Positions 10,536-22,717 are shown, counted from the first letter of the stretch. The stretch is DNA of 64,000 nt from Mesostigma viride (GCA_009746045.1 RPFO01000076.1:3296420-3360419), one strand, 5' to 3'. Numbers and translations are program-made. The notes: generated from the sequence alone by a model not told the origin.

Positions 10536-10650
10536 CCCCAGATAGCGGCCGCCATGAGCCAATGTGAGGCCCCAAGAAGGGCCGCTGTGAGGCCCCAAGA
10601 CGGGCCGCTGTGAGCCCCGCATAGGGGCTGCCGTGAACCGCTGTGAGCCT
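10536..10650 (+). repeat. Short GC-rich tandem repeat after TAF9
   Basis: Units of about 30 bases built on GGGCCGCTGTGAGGCCCCAA repeat three to four times directly after the stop codon, probably within the 3' untranslated region. Confidence 0.6.
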
Positions 10651-11165
10651 TACACAGGCCTTGCCTTTCAAAGCGTTAGGCAGGTGTGCAGGCAGGGGGC
10701 GAATGCAGGCGATAGCCACTCTGTCATCGACAGGAAAGGGCTTCGCCATGTGTAGCGTCATGTACAGCGCAGTGCCACGTATAAATACGTATTTGTATAG
10801 GGGACCAGAAAGCCATGTTTGTCACTTCTTGGCGGACTTTGATGCTGATGCCAGTGCAGAAGCGGCCTGCCTAGTGCCTCTGGAAATTCGCTGTGGCCAT
10901 GCTGGAAGCATCGCCTTGTCTTCGGCCTTTCAAGGTGCCCTGGGGGTACAGGTGTCAACTGGTGGCTGTCCTGAGGAGATAAACCTGCAAGACACCCACC
11001 AGACATATTATGCTAGGCAACTATTCCTGGACGCATGGCAGTCCAACATCGTGTGAGGACTGGAGGAAAGGCGAAAAGACCGCGGAAACATAAGGCCGTC
11101 TTCCTGGCATACCTTGAGGGGTGCGATTATGTGTTATAGATGTGATTTATCAACCATGTATGTGA
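10651..11165. other. No supported gene
   Basis: A 137-residue plus-strand frame spans 10643-11056, but it has no recognisable domain and begins inside the GC repeat. It is likely the 3' flank of TAF9. Confidence 0.4.
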
Positions 11166-11168
11166 TGA

Positions 11169-11290
11169 GACAGCCTGGTCCGGATTGTGGCCTGCGCTGG
11201 TTGTCTCATCGATGTGTGCTGGTTGTCTCTTTGATGTATGGCTGGCAACTATCATTCAGGTGATTTGTCGCCTGCAATCAATTAATGCAC
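11169..11290 (+). repeat. Dispersed repeat X, diverged copies
   Basis: GGTCCGGATTGTGGCCTGCG, then TGGTTGTCTCATCGATGTG, followed by a partial second unit (TGGTTGTCTCTTTGATGTA). Confidence 0.45.
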
Positions 11291-11962
11291 GATACCGTTG
11301 GGGAATCCCGCCATCTGCTTGCTTGGTTTGCGCAACGAACAGCGCATCTGGCCTGAGTTGCTAGCAGTTTTTTTACCAATTAGGAATGTCACCCCAGGGG
11401 CTGGGGCCATGTATTTTGATGTTTTGCAAGTGCCATTGCAGCATTTCTTGCTTCCAGCAGGAGCTACGCTGGCCCACCGTAACTTGGACATATAGGCGGC
11501 ACAAGCTCTACAAACAGGTCGTGGACCGGCTGGAACGCATAGTATCTCCGCACATCTGAACCCTGTGATGCCAGATCTCCTTTGCGGCCGTTCCGAGCTT
11601 GGCACTGGATTCGTTGTCCACATCGTCGCGTCGCTGCAGCAACACGATGTTTTCTGGCATACGCGGGCTTTTGGTTCCCGCCGCACATTTGAAAGTGCTG
11701 TCCTCCGGCTTTTTGCCTTTGCACCGTGTGCAGTTCTTGGACGTTTGGAATCATGGCATGGCTAACGTGATGACTGACTAGCTAGACCTTTTCAGTGGTT
11801 TTCCATTTGCGGGTATTTCCTCGTAAATGGCGGGAGAGCGATCGCAGCAATGGTGCTCACCACTAGACACTCCCGGCCATTTAGGCTCGAAACACACGCC
11901 CTGATCAAGCATGCTGTTTCCGGCCCCACCGTCTAGGTCATCTAGTCGCTCTACACGTAAGC
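11291..11962. other. Unassigned sequence
   Basis: Open frames exist on both strands (for example minus 11686-11282, with CRACAAYMSK and KKCCNGTCK), but no domain is recognised and there is no support from splice sites or neighbours. Confidence 0.3.
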
Positions 11963-12118
11963 CAGCCATAATTTCAATGCACAAGGATACACATTTCCAT
12001 CACCATTCATCTTCATCATCCTGAACGACTCGAACACGCGGACAAGATAACGGCAGGCTCGAGCTACCATGGTCCGGATTCTCCCGATTTCTGGCCTGCG
12101 CTGGTTGTCTCCTTGATA
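11963..12118 (+). repeat. Dispersed repeat X, plus-strand copy
   Basis: Near-identical to the reverse complement of 4049-4210. It ends TGGCCTGCGCTGGTTGTCTC then CTTGATA. Confidence 0.6.
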
Positions 12119-12464
12119 TAGGCGGCCGCAACATGCATGCAGTATATGACACTGCTATTCTGAGCTACAAGTTTTGTGTAGTTGAGCAACCGTGAGCGGG
12201 CAGGAATAAAGCCCGCATTTGCATGGTAAGTGAGACAACTTTGCATGTGTGTTAGTTGTCTACTGTAAATGTGTTTCACTCGTCCAATTGTTGGCACATT
12301 ATAAAATTCACCGGCTTGTGCTCATGGAATCTGATTGCCGGCACGATTGTGAGTCAGGCCCTTGAACTCATAGATGGGCCACTGTGGAACGTTTAGCATG
12401 CACCTACCATGTGATGAGCATGCGGGGGTTGTGGGTCACCCCTGGGTATGCCCCTAAGACCCTG

Positions 12465-12801
12465 GGTATGCCCGTGGACATTTCGTGATAGACTCGGCAT
12501 GGACATGTGCTACACTAGACGTGACGGGCTCACCCCCGGGCAGCCTCCTGGTTTGTCTGTAATATGGAGGCAGATGGTGCGCAAGGATAGATGGCAAGTA
12601 GTGATGAAGGAGACCACCCCCACGCCTGTGGGGGCTCCGCGTGTGACCAAGTATGGCATTCATAGCGATTCGGGCCGCGGTGCCCACACCCCTGTAACTA
12701 GGACCTAGATAGCTTATACCATCCATTCCATCCCATGTTCCCCTCCCACTGAGGACTTATGCTCACGTGACGCAGTCACGTGTCTATTAATTATTTAATT
12801 A
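12465..12801 (+). mobile_element. Heavily 5'-truncated LINE, family C
   Basis: It covers only the last ~60 codons of ORF2 (RDRLGMDMCYTRRDGL, then WRQMVRKDRWQVVM) and the 3' untranslated region, with hairpin CACGTGAC-GCA-GTCACGTG before the TAAT-type tail. It matches 49416-50263 closely. An imperfect direct repeat (ATGCCCCTAAGACCCTG at 12448-12464; the 3' copy at 12802-12819 has one extra base) flanks it. Confidence 0.8.
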
Positions 12802-12804
12802 ATG

Positions 12805-13048
12805 CCCCTAAGAACCCTGCGCCCGAGGAGAGGCCGGCCTCTATATTTTCCGGCCAAAGCTGCCTATGAGGCGGTCTGCGCAGCCTGGCCGTCACCTGTA
12901 CTCACACATTTTGGCAGCCCAGCCAAAGCCAAACGACGGAAGGGGCCCCACACATTCCAGGATAATCTAGTGGCGGACCTGGGGGACCTAGGCCTTTCTA
13001 TGACATGGAAAGATGCAGAACAAGGATCGATGGCTGAGCATCAGACCT
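12805..13048 (+). pseudogene. Possible LINE ORF2 C-terminal remnant of another family
   Basis: The frame reads RRKGPHTFQDNLVADLGDLG then LSMTWKDAEQ. This resembles the pattern in C-terminal parts of LINE ORF2 proteins (a basic stretch, V-x-x-DL-x-x-x-GL, W-x-x-A-x-x-R). It lies just outside the family C insertion, so the insertion may have hit an older LINE. Weak evidence. Confidence 0.2.
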
Positions 13049-13570
13049 AGCTAGTGGAGGCCAATTACACGCCCTCTCCGGTAGGGAAGGCGTGTTTCAC
13101 CCTACATCTGCCAAAGTGAATGACTCCCTCGCAAGGCAATTACCAATTAGACGGCTAAGACCACCAGCACAGGCCTGAAAAGTGCAGCACGTCAGTTGCC
13201 AATGCGCGGCAATTAGATCGCAAGCTCATCAGTATGTATTTAAAACTATAATAACAACAGAGTGAAAGCATCCAATCAAACACGAACAAAGCCAACGCTA
13301 ACAAGACTATACCACGACAAAATAGCTCATCAGTATGTACACAAGGCAGTGCCCAAGGGGGAGCGCTCATTCGGGACGGCGCATGATGTGACTTTGACAA
13401 GTGGATGCCTTTTCCACGTCAAGAAGCAGCAGCATCCGATATAGTAGCTACCAAGGATCAGACAGTTATGCCGTGCCACACTGGCCAGATGACAATGAGG
13501 CAGCACTAGTAGAAATTTAAGTCACTCTCCGTACACGCCGCGTACACCGAACCGAGACTGGTATGGGATC

Positions 13571-14060
13571 TGTTACGGCCCTAACCCGTGTTTGGGCGTA
13601 ACAATTCCTAAAATAAATTAGTTTGGTCAGTCGAAAGTCATTTTGATATTGTTTGAGACTATCGATAGTTATTATGTTAGATTCGGGGACTTGGCCGAGT
13701 TATTCCAACAGTCGGCCCATGTACCCGTGGCTTTGCTTTCGGTTTGGTGTGTTACTGGTCTGTACCCGGGACTACCAGGTACCGGGTGCCAGACTGGCGG
13801 ATACCATGTGTAAATCTACGGCTAATATTGCGTAGGGGTTGCGGCGCTAGAGGTCCGGCCCACAGCTGGCCCGCTGGCGTCGCACAGCCTAGGACAAATG
13901 TTGTAGGTGGCTATGGCTTCCGCATCTTTGGTTTGGAATGAAATCGACTTGAGTGAAACTCGTCTGCCAAACCAGGGGTCACATCTGGGCTGCACCAATG
14001 CCCTTTGTGCAGCCCATGTAAATGCATAATTTATCTAGTTTTGCATTCAGGGCCTAGCTA
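13571..14060 (+). repeat. LTR-like repeat Y, copy 2
   Basis: Plus-strand copy of the repeat at 5487-5968, starting TGTTACGGCCCTAACCCGTG and ending GGGCCTAGCTA. The two copies differ by scattered substitutions and small indels. No internal domain lies next to it. Confidence 0.5.
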
Positions 14061-14063
14061 AAA

Positions 14064-14492
14064 CCAGTGTGATGCAGGTCACGGACATACTTGGCCGCCG
14101 ACCTCATGACAGGCAACTCCGTAGCCAACCAGTAGAATAAAACCATGATGCTTTATTTGGAAAGTAACCAAAACATTCACATTTAATTTCAAAAGACATC
14201 GACAAGAATACAACTGTTGTCTAGTCGTATAATGTCGTACTTGTGCGTCACTGTCCAAATAAGGCTAAGCGGTTCTTGATAACCTAGCAGGCCTCGGGCC
14301 GACGCCACACTGCTCCGCTTGGCTTACGGCTGGCAGTGTCCTTAAGCGCCCCCTATCCTGTCTACCTATCCCGCTTACCCCAGCTATGGCTCACTGGCCA
14401 ACGACGACCGGGTTTCTTCCCGAGTCTCGCCCACAATACACACATCATCGTGACGAAACCAATTAACAGTTACCACTTCCGTCAACCAATCT
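14064..14492 (+). mobile_element. Fragment of split-direct-repeat element 2
   Basis: From CAGTGTGATGCAGGTCACGG to CACTTCCGTCAACCAATCT this matches the first part of the long repeat arm of the element at 26093-28679 (about 26188-26628). It is truncated at both ends. Confidence 0.7.
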
Positions 14493-14495
14493 CCG

Positions 14496-15397
14496 CTGGT
14501 CCCAAAGTTGTCGGGAAAAAAGGAGAGACGATATGAAAAGTGTCAGGCGTTTGGCGGTTACGAAAATTCGTGTTGAAACGGTTACGAAATGGCGTGTCGT
14601 ACCTCGTCGTGCTGACGAGTGTCCTTTTCCTAAAGTCGTGCTATCTGCGCCGACAGATTCCTTAAAGCGTTACATGTCACTGTGCCGTGCGATTTGTTGG
14701 TTTGTTTTTTTGTAACGCTCGAGTGCACTTACGGACGCTTTGCGAGTTCCGACGAATCAAGCAACCCAATTAAGCAACCCTATTTAGCGGCCAAGTTTCC
14801 GTCTACCCTTCAGGTGTTCACAACTAAGAAACAGGTCTTGGAACTAAAACCCGGGTGTTGTAAGTAGGAGTTGCGTGAGTTGCACGATGAGCTCAAACAG
14901 AAAAAATGATAACAAAATGATGACAAGATAAAATGCAATCAGGTATGCAGCCCGGTCCTCGCGAACCTTTGGGATCTCCTGCGACAGCCGTAGCGGCCCG
15001 CGCTGCTTGGTTGGACTAGTGCCAGATGCTGTCCTTTGGAATCTTTCGCGTCGGCGCCTTGGCCCAATCCCTGCTGGTCCCAAAGTTGTCGGGAAAAAAA
15101 TAGTGACGATATGAAAAGTGTCACGCGTTTGGCGGTTACAAAAATTCGTGTTGAAACGGTTACGAAATGGCGTGTCGTACCTCGTCGTGCTGACGATTGT
15201 CCTTTTCCTAAAGTCGTGCTATCTGTGCCGATCGATTCCTTAAAGCGTTACATGTGTGCCGTGCGATTGGTTGGTTTGTTTTTTTGTAACACTCAAGTGC
15301 ACTTACGGACGGTTTGCGAGTTAATTCGGGTGGTGAATCAAGCAATTTGGTAGGCTATTTCTGATATCCCTTCAGGTGTTCACAACTAAGAAACAGG
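14496..15397. repeat. Direct repeat pair (~330 bp) around 237 bp; TRIM-like
   Basis: 14496-14836 and 15074-15397 are direct repeats (CTGGTCCCAAAGTTGTCGGG to AAGAAACAGGT) with small indels. Read on the minus strand each could begin TGTTTCTTAG and end GGGACCA, giving TG...CA ends like small LTRs around a 237-base non-coding core, as in terminal-repeat elements in miniature. No primer-binding site is convincing. Confidence 0.35.
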
Positions 15398-16041
15398 TGT
15401 TTGTTTGTTAGACGCAAGCCTGAGTTGTTTTTTGGTTATAGCCATGGTTTCCTATCTGTTCGCGTCCCTCGCCGCCATGCACAGTATACGCCGGTCTCGA
15501 CTACTGTAGCTTCACCACCGTGCTCTAGCCTCCCTGCCGGGTCCAACCCCGGGACACCCGCTTAAAACCAGGGAGCTTGTTGACATAATTGACATAATTG
15601 CTAGGCTGGCCAACCAGGCGGTGCGTGCCAGCGTGCACAGGCACTGCGTATTTTGGCAGAAGGTGCCGGGGCTGGTGTGAATTAATATGCAGCCTGCAAT
15701 ACCATCCCAGCACTAGCTCAGGCAGCAATTTTCTCGCATACCCGTCGTAAGTTAAAGGTGCTCTATAAGCGACACGCGAGGCTGAGCAAGAGTGCTAGAC
15801 ATTCGATTAGTATTGATGGCGGTTGCCTTGCTTACAGAAGGCGTACGATGCGCGCGATCGGTTGAATTCTCCGAATGGCCGCAGTCACCGAAACCTTGGG
15901 TGATAGTGGCCTTGCCGGCCGCTGTCGTCGCAGTATTTTTGTTGTGATCATAGTACTTAATATTGCTTTTGATGGGATTTTGCGATGCTCGTACGTGTCG
16001 TTATCACGACTAGGTGGTTTTCGTCGCCCTGGACTTCACAT
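15398..16041. other. No supported gene
   Basis: Upstream flank of the transposase relic. No exon homologous to the first two exons of the copy at 42-46 kb was found here. Confidence 0.35.
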
Positions 16042-17717
16042 TGAACGTGGTTGGCAGGCTGCATCGATGCCAAGTTTGGCCGTTGGACGAAATCTGAATA
16101 TGCGATCATCGACGATGAAGGAAATGTGGTCCTCGAATCGCGGAGGACTATCAAAGCCCTGGATTGGGAGCTGTGGAAGGCGCCCCAAGATGGAAACGTG
16201 TATGCAAGGTATCGATATTCGTCATCTCCATTGCTGGATCTTCCGTGGATGCCCAAAGGCAGCGGGGAGGGGCATTGCGAGAAACAAAAGATGATTGCAC
16301 ATGATTCCGAGGGTCAGCCGCTGTACGGGTGTCGGATAATGAGCAAGGACAACTTCCCACAGGGTTCCCCTGGACTTGCGCCATTTCATGAATGCGTGGG
16401 ATGAGAGCGGTGCTATCCGGAAGCAAGTCTCAAAGCTGCACGCAATGTTTCCAAGATTCATCACCAAGGAGCACCAAGCTGAAACCACAAGTTTTTCCGC
16501 GATATATCCCATGGAAACGGCCAGAGGATGTCCAAGGGGCTACAGTACGACCATTTGGCCATCGATGGTGGCGGCTGTAAGTGCGCAGCGGGAGTTGCGA
16601 GCCAGCATGCCTATGCCGTCGGTGTACCAAAGCGCGCATGACCAACGCATCGCATCAGCTTTGCAGGATGTACCGCAGCTTGTGAACGAGGTGGTTAGCC
16701 ATGCTGGCCAGCCGAGCCACCAAATTCAAACAAGCATCCGTCAGGCAGTGCGGGAGGGTGCGACATTGAGGGATGCTGCAAGCTGTGACGGGACAAGCGA
16801 CACGGTGGGGGAACGGTCGGTGCCATCCGGGTCAAACTACTTTCAAAGTCAGCATTTCTATCTTAACAATACGGGACTTTATTGTAGTAAAGCGGCCATC
16901 GCCCGTGTGTGGGCATGGAATGCCTTGGATGGGCCACATGTTGGCGCAGGTTATTGACTTGGATGGGCCAACTCCAGATTCCATCGTGGTTGCACCATAT
17001 CACGCCAGCTCGTGGACCGGGCAGTTCAACAAGGTGCACCTGGGGGCAGGGTCGGCAAGTGGGCAAAGCAACCAGGGGTTAGTTGTTCCATATAGCCGAC
17101 ATTGTTTTGCAACACTGGACAGTTGGAAATGGGGCGGTAGTTCATACGCCAAAGCTGACGGGGGCAAGGAAGCTCAACCAAGGGACGCTAGATGCCTTGA
17201 AGCTTCATCCTGACATTGACTTTGAGGGGCACAAGACAGTGCAAGCCTCAGAACGTACGACCCAGGCCAGCATGTGAATCTTACTTCCGTGAGAGAGGGA
17301 GTGCTGCATTGCTAGGCATGCGGACATGCGCACTCTTTTTAGCGGGCAAGCCAAGAAGGCAAAAGAGGTTCCATGGGTGGGTTACAAAGGTGGGCCATGC
17401 TTTCAAAGTTGTATGGTCGAGTGATGGGCAGTATGACTGAGGAGTATAGCAAGCTAGAGGACGTGCTGAAATTTGTGTGTGGGAGCCCTTACGGTGTAAA
17501 TGCTTTTGGCCGCGTGAGCAAGTCTTGCAGAAGTACTAAGTTGACAATGGAGCTGGCAGTTCTACGGGAGCTCCTGCTGTGCCTCCGGTGTGTAATGCCA
17601 CCACAGTCGACATCCACCACGATGTCCACTCAAGTGACGATGAATGGATATATGGAAAACATTGATGACATTAGTGTAGACAGTGATGATGAGGCGGATG
17701 AGGCGGAGAGCGATTGA
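16042..17717 (+). pseudogene. Decayed copy of the DUF7869-like transposase gene (3' half)
   Basis: The stretch opens after a possible acceptor (TTGGCAG|GCTGCATCG) and reads FGRWTKSEYAIIDDEGNVV, DGNVYARYRY, DNFPQGSP, then after a frame change NAWDESGAIRKQVSKLHAMF and QSAHDQRIASALQDVPQ, then in a third frame CGHGMPWMGHML and RQKRFHGWVTKV. These match, in order, the third exon and the final frame of the gene at 45809-40634. The 5' half with the catalytic motifs is missing. Frame changes occur near 16385 and near 16810, and more follow beyond 17070. The long Glu tracts of the other copy are absent here; only a short acidic tail is left (SVDSDDEADEAESD). Confidence 0.75.
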
Positions 17718-17984
17718 TCATAATAGGCTGGTGGCGCAGCATGCGCACGCCTTGGTAATGGTGTCGTCATGATTCCCTGCCTACTATACATGTTTTTTAA
17801 TGTGCCTATACCTCATGCACACACGTTTTTCTCTATTGATTTCATGTCATATCCATATATCAATTTATGGAGGGCACGGGGCCATGTGTCAATTACGCAA
17901 AGATAACTATGATGTGAAATCCATTGATTGGCCAGTATACTGAGCATGCATTGACTTGTGTTCTTTTTGTAATGGAAAGTTAGG

Positions 17985-18740
17985 GTGCAATCTGAGCTCA
18001 TTTGCATGGTCTAGGGTGCCTAAATGGGCTAAAACCGAGCAAAAATGCGGGTTTTATGCTACTTAGCGCCACCCACCTGGGGTGCCCTGCAGGTATCCAA
18101 AAAAATATGTGCGACTTTGCACATGTGCTTTTTGCAGCATGGCAAGGGCATGCAGCTGCCAATTAATTAATTAATTAAACACGTGCTCCCGTTGGGAAGT
18201 CACGGAGCACCGAAGTGCTTTGAATCCCTGTGTGTTCACAACAGGAGAAAGGGCAGAGACCCCCAGTCTCCTTCATGCCAAAGGCATGCCACAGCTGCAT
18301 GCGGGCACGCTAGCTAAACGGACACGCTAACGATCCGGCAGTCTGTGGGTGCAATAAGACCCATGTGAGCATATCATAACCAGGAGCGTGGGCAAGTAAT
18401 CTGATCGAAGCCAGGACGTAGCATGGCTGTACAAGGACTAATAAGCTAAGGCTGGTTGTGTACCGTGCGTTAGCGGTGCACGTGACTAGGTAAGGTGGCA
18501 CAACTAGGCAAACATTCTAAGCATGGCTGCCATGGCGGCAGTGACTACCTTAATGAAGTCAAGCTAGCAGCTGCCAAGTTTGGCTGCAATCTGAGCTCAT
18601 TTGCATGGTCTAGGGTGCCTAAACGGGCTAAAACCGAGCAAACCCGTGCTTTTTATGCTATTTGATGTCACCCAGGGTGCCCTGCAGGTATCCAAAAAAT
18701 GTGCAACTTTGCACATGTGCTTTTCGCAGCATGGCAAGGG
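17985..18740. repeat. ~160-bp tandem repeat, two units split by a LINE tail
   Basis: CAATCTGAGCTCATTTGCAT and on (17985-18151) recurs at 18586-18740. Between them sits the family B LINE insertion at 18163-18566. The second unit is cut by the start of an LTR element at 18741. These lie 3' of the transposase relic, as the tandem arrays of the intact transposon lie beyond its genes. Confidence 0.65.
18163..18566 (-). mobile_element. 5'-truncated LINE tail, family B, with 11-bp TSD
   Basis: The TAAT tail is at its left edge (minus strand), preceded by the same hairpin as at 1-236. The direct repeat GCAGCTGCCAA flanks it (18152-18162 and 18567-18577). No coding sequence. Confidence 0.8.
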
Positions 18741-19030
18741 TGTAACAAGCAAAAATGACTTTGTTGTTACATCCTTTGTTTTGTGAATGTTTGGCCTTTA
18801 TTCGAGGACTTTTGGATCAGTATTGAGAAAGTTATGAGATTTCTAAGACGGAGGTACTTGGAGCTTGTACTTTATCAACCGATTGGTAGAAGCCCTCATT
18901 GGTCGTGGCCTGATCCACGTGGGGTTATAGTTTGTTGGTCGGTGCTACCGAGTCTTAAATGCTCCTTTAGGACTTAAGTGCTTACTACAGATTCAGGATC
19001 TCATGTATAGATTCTGCCAGGCTGTGTGTG

Positions 19031-21946
19031 TGTCGCGTTTGCGTGCCATATCATCCTGGACTGGTCATTACCGCTACTTGGAATGCATCCACTATCAGCA
19101 GTAATCATGTGTGAGATATGCCACATCATCAAAGCAACCAAAAGACATTTCAATTCCAATGAGATACATGACGAATTACAAAGACTGTCGAGTTGTAATG
19201 TTGTAGTTATAAGAGCAGCTGTGAGGCCCCTTGGGTTACGCCACTGCAGGCCCCTTGTGGCGGCAGTGCGTGTGTTCCCGACCTAGTTCCTACTGGCATT
19301 CTTGCCAACGACGACCAGGGTGCCCGAAGGCCCTGTCCCTTGTCTCGTTCTCAGTCTTACACACATTCTTAACAAAACCAGTACATTGTCGTATCCGTCA
19401 GTCCATCCTCATGGCAACTGACTGCACGCAACCACTCACGGGCCGGGCTGCTCCGGGCTGCTCGAAGTATTTCACCCCATGAAGACAACAAACCAGTTGT
19501 GAGGGAGAGAAACGGACGAACAACGACCACCATGGTTCGTTGCTCATCCTTCTATACTGCTCAAAGCTCAAGCCTGGCGGCTGGCGCCACTAGCGCCACT
19601 CTAGACATCAGCCAATCATAACATTGTCTAATTTCCGACAAGCTAAACTTCAAGCTTTATCTGTCAAGCGAACACAAATATACAAGGGCAAATCTATCAG
19701 CTATGCCAGGCACCGCCTGGGGCTTCCTTGCATTTGTGTCTGGTGTCCCACGTTGAAATCCTGAAATTGCACAGCTGCTCAGCGCCTCGCCAGCTTGCTG
19801 TGTACCAGCATTCGGCAAACTGCCCTTGTGACGAATGTCAGTGAAATTCAGGTCTGCCCAAAAGTTCCGTCAGCAAATTCAGCGGACTTGGCGCGAAAGT
19901 ACAACTGAGATCCGCGGCGTCAGTATACCGGGCCGCGGTATAGCAACCCGCACAAGGCTGCGGACGTCAGAATTACGCTAAAATCTGGTAGCTACTCGTA
20001 CCATGGTAGCTAAAATCTGAATTGCGGACGTGATAGATCACGGACGCGACAGCTGTCGCGTTTGCGTGCCATATCATCCTGGACTGGTCATTACCGCTAC
20101 TTGGAATGCATCCACTATCAGCAGTAATCATGTGTGAGATATGCCACCTCCCCCCCCACTATTTAGCTCACAACAACGTGAGAGCAAAAAGTGAAAGAAA
20201 GGCAGCACACACAAAAGAAGGAAGCCCAAAGAGGGCGTCATTCCAGGCAGCAGCAAAAAGAAAAAAAAAATCCAGCTGCTCAATGATGCTTTTCCAGGAT
20301 CAGCAACAACCTTAACATGCATGCTTTTAAAAAAAGTACCCTTTTTGCGGGGAAATCCATCAATGTGTCTAAACATGGTTATTCTGTGCTCAAAATTAGG
20401 TAGCATTTCTCAAAAGTCAGGGAACTATATGGGAATATATGATTTGGTCCCAATATGTTTGCCCATTGTCCTAGAAAAAATGTGACTAAAATAGCGTCTT
20501 TTTCTATTTTTAGCGCGTTACCGGTGTATGGTGGGGGCTAGTACCCCCCCCAAGTGGCTGGAAAATTTTTTTTTATCATATTTATGGTCCCCAATCATAG
20601 TTGGATTTTTAGCACATGCATAGGTATGGTTTCCAGAAAAGTGCCCTTTAGGGGTGTCCCCTCCCCTTAATTAGCAGTTAATTGTGGCAAACATAGGTAC
20701 GTTCGGGGCGCCCCGCGTCGGTGCGGGGCGCGCACAAGTTTGCCATATGTGCAGACAGTGGGTTGCGACACGACAATTAAGGGGATCGCCCTGCCATTAA
20801 AGGCTTAGCAATAACCCCTTCAATGGCTTTTTACAGGGAAAAGCCTAACCTCTTCAGATGCTTTTGAAGGCTAAGCAATAACCCCTTCAATGGCTTTTTA
20901 CAGGGAAAAGCCTATAACCTCTTCAGATGCTTTTGAAGGCTAAGCAATAACCTCTTCCTTGTGCTTCCCTGGGTGAAGCAGGAGGAACCCCAGGCTGGCC
21001 GGGCTGAACCCATCATGGGTTGTTCGTCCGTTTAAAATGAGAATGAAAGGTGCGGCACCGCCACCTTCATGACAGGCAATCCGGCCCAATCAGCCGATTC
21101 TTGAGACCATGCTTTATCATCAAAGCAACCAAAAGACATTTCAATTCCAATGAGATACATGACGAATTACAAAGACTGTCGAGTTGTAATGTTGTAGTTA
21201 TAAGAGCAGCTGTGAGGCCCCTTGGGTTACGCCACTGCAGGCCCCTTGTGGCGGCAGTGCGTGTGTTCCCGACCTAGTTCCTACTGGCATTCTTGCCAAC
21301 GACGACCAGGGTGCCCGAAGGCCCTGTCCCTTGTCTCGTTCCCAGTCTTACACACATTCTTAACAAAACCAGTACATTGTCGTATCCGTCAGTCCATCCT
21401 CATGGCAACTGACTGCACGCAACCACTCACGGGCCGGGCTGCTCCGGGCTGCTCGAAGTATTTCACCCCATGAAGACAACAAACCAGTTGTGAGGGAGAG
21501 AAACGGCCAATCATAACATTGTCTAATTTCCGACAAGCTAAACTTCAAGCTTTATCTGTCAAGCGAACACAAATATACAAGGGCAAATCTATCGGCCATG
21601 CCAGGCACCGCCTGGGGCTTCCTTGCATTTGTGTCTGATGTCCCACGTTGAAATCCTGAAATTGCACAGCTGCTCAGCGCCTCGCCAGCTTGCTGTGTAC
21701 CAGCATTCGGCAAACTGCCCTTGTGACGAATGTCAGTGAAATTCAGGTCCGCCCAAAAGTTCCGTCAGCAAATTCAGCGGACTTGGCGCGAAAGTACAAC
21801 TGAGATCCGCGGCGTCAGTATACCGGGCCGCGGTATAGCAACCCGCACAAGGCTGCGGACGTCAGAATTACGCTAAAATCTGGTAGCTACTCGTACCATG
21901 GTAGCTAAAATCTGAATTGCGGACGTGATAGATCACGGACGCGACA
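19031..21946. mobile_element. Split-direct-repeat element 1 (non-coding)
   Basis: Order of parts: a1 (19031-19124), b1 (19125-20051), GC, a2 (20054-20147), unique core C (20148-21115), b2 (21116-21946). The a copies are near-identical; b2 lacks about 107 bases present in b1. It starts TGTCGCGTTTGCG and ends CGGACGCGACA, so the outer 7 bases are inverted. TGTG occurs on both flanks (19027-19030, 21947-21950). The core begins with a C-run and contains tandem ~60-base units (GCAATAACCCCTTCAATGGC). Read on the minus strand the order is A1-core-B1-A2-B2, as in PAT/Ngaro-type elements and Chlamydomonas TOC1. There is no coding capacity. Confidence 0.7.
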
Positions 21947-22717
21947 TGTGGTGTTGTTCTGTTTTGTGTGACTAGGATGGATGCGAAGATCTTGTTTAGA
22001 ATTCCATGATCCTGATTGGTTCTCTTCAGGCTAAGGTTGAAGCATGCTCGACAAGCACGTCGATATCAAGGACGTGGGGTCGCCATTGTTGCAACGTTGG
22101 TTTTGATCCATCATGGTATAATAAAGCTTGTCTTTGCTGTCCATTCATAAGAGCCCCTTGGCTATAGACTACCTTCAGTTCCACAGAGGTCGTCTACACA
22201 CAAGCTTGTCGTTGTGTCTACAAGGGGTGTGGTTCCCTAAATCACGTGCTGTGGAATCTCCATCTCAACGTTGCTCGGATACTTGAAGATCTGTAACTCA
22301 AGAAAGCAACCCAGGTAAAAGATCTTTCATATTTGGAATATGGATGATGCAGATGATCATTTTTAGTCGTTACATTGGTATCGGAGGATCTCTACTTTGG
22401 TATTTCTCTTGAGTCGTAACCTTCCGGGTAGTACAATGTTGAACAGATGTCTGTCATCCGAGAAGATTCATGGAGTTGCGGAAAACTGATGGTGATACAG
22501 AGAGAGACACATCCTTATGTGACTGTCTTGCTCTGTAACACTGGAAGTCAGCCGTAACCGTTGTCTCTACTAGGCAGACGATCGCGACCTCATGTGGTAG
22601 TATGAGTAGTTCGAAGACACAATCACCTTTACACCCTACTAATCAAGGTGCAAGCGATCTGTCATCATCTCTTGGACCCATTACTAGTAGGGAAGGTGCT
22701 GAGACAACTACCCATAC

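Noticed and set aside
10643-11056. A 137-residue plus-strand frame after TAF9
   Set aside because: It begins within the GC-rich repeat and has no recognisable domain; more likely TAF9 3' flank.
19031-21946. Reading the split-repeat element as a normal LTR element with TG...CA ends
   Set aside because: The core lies within the second unit rather than between two equal units, and there is no primer site or polypurine tract.
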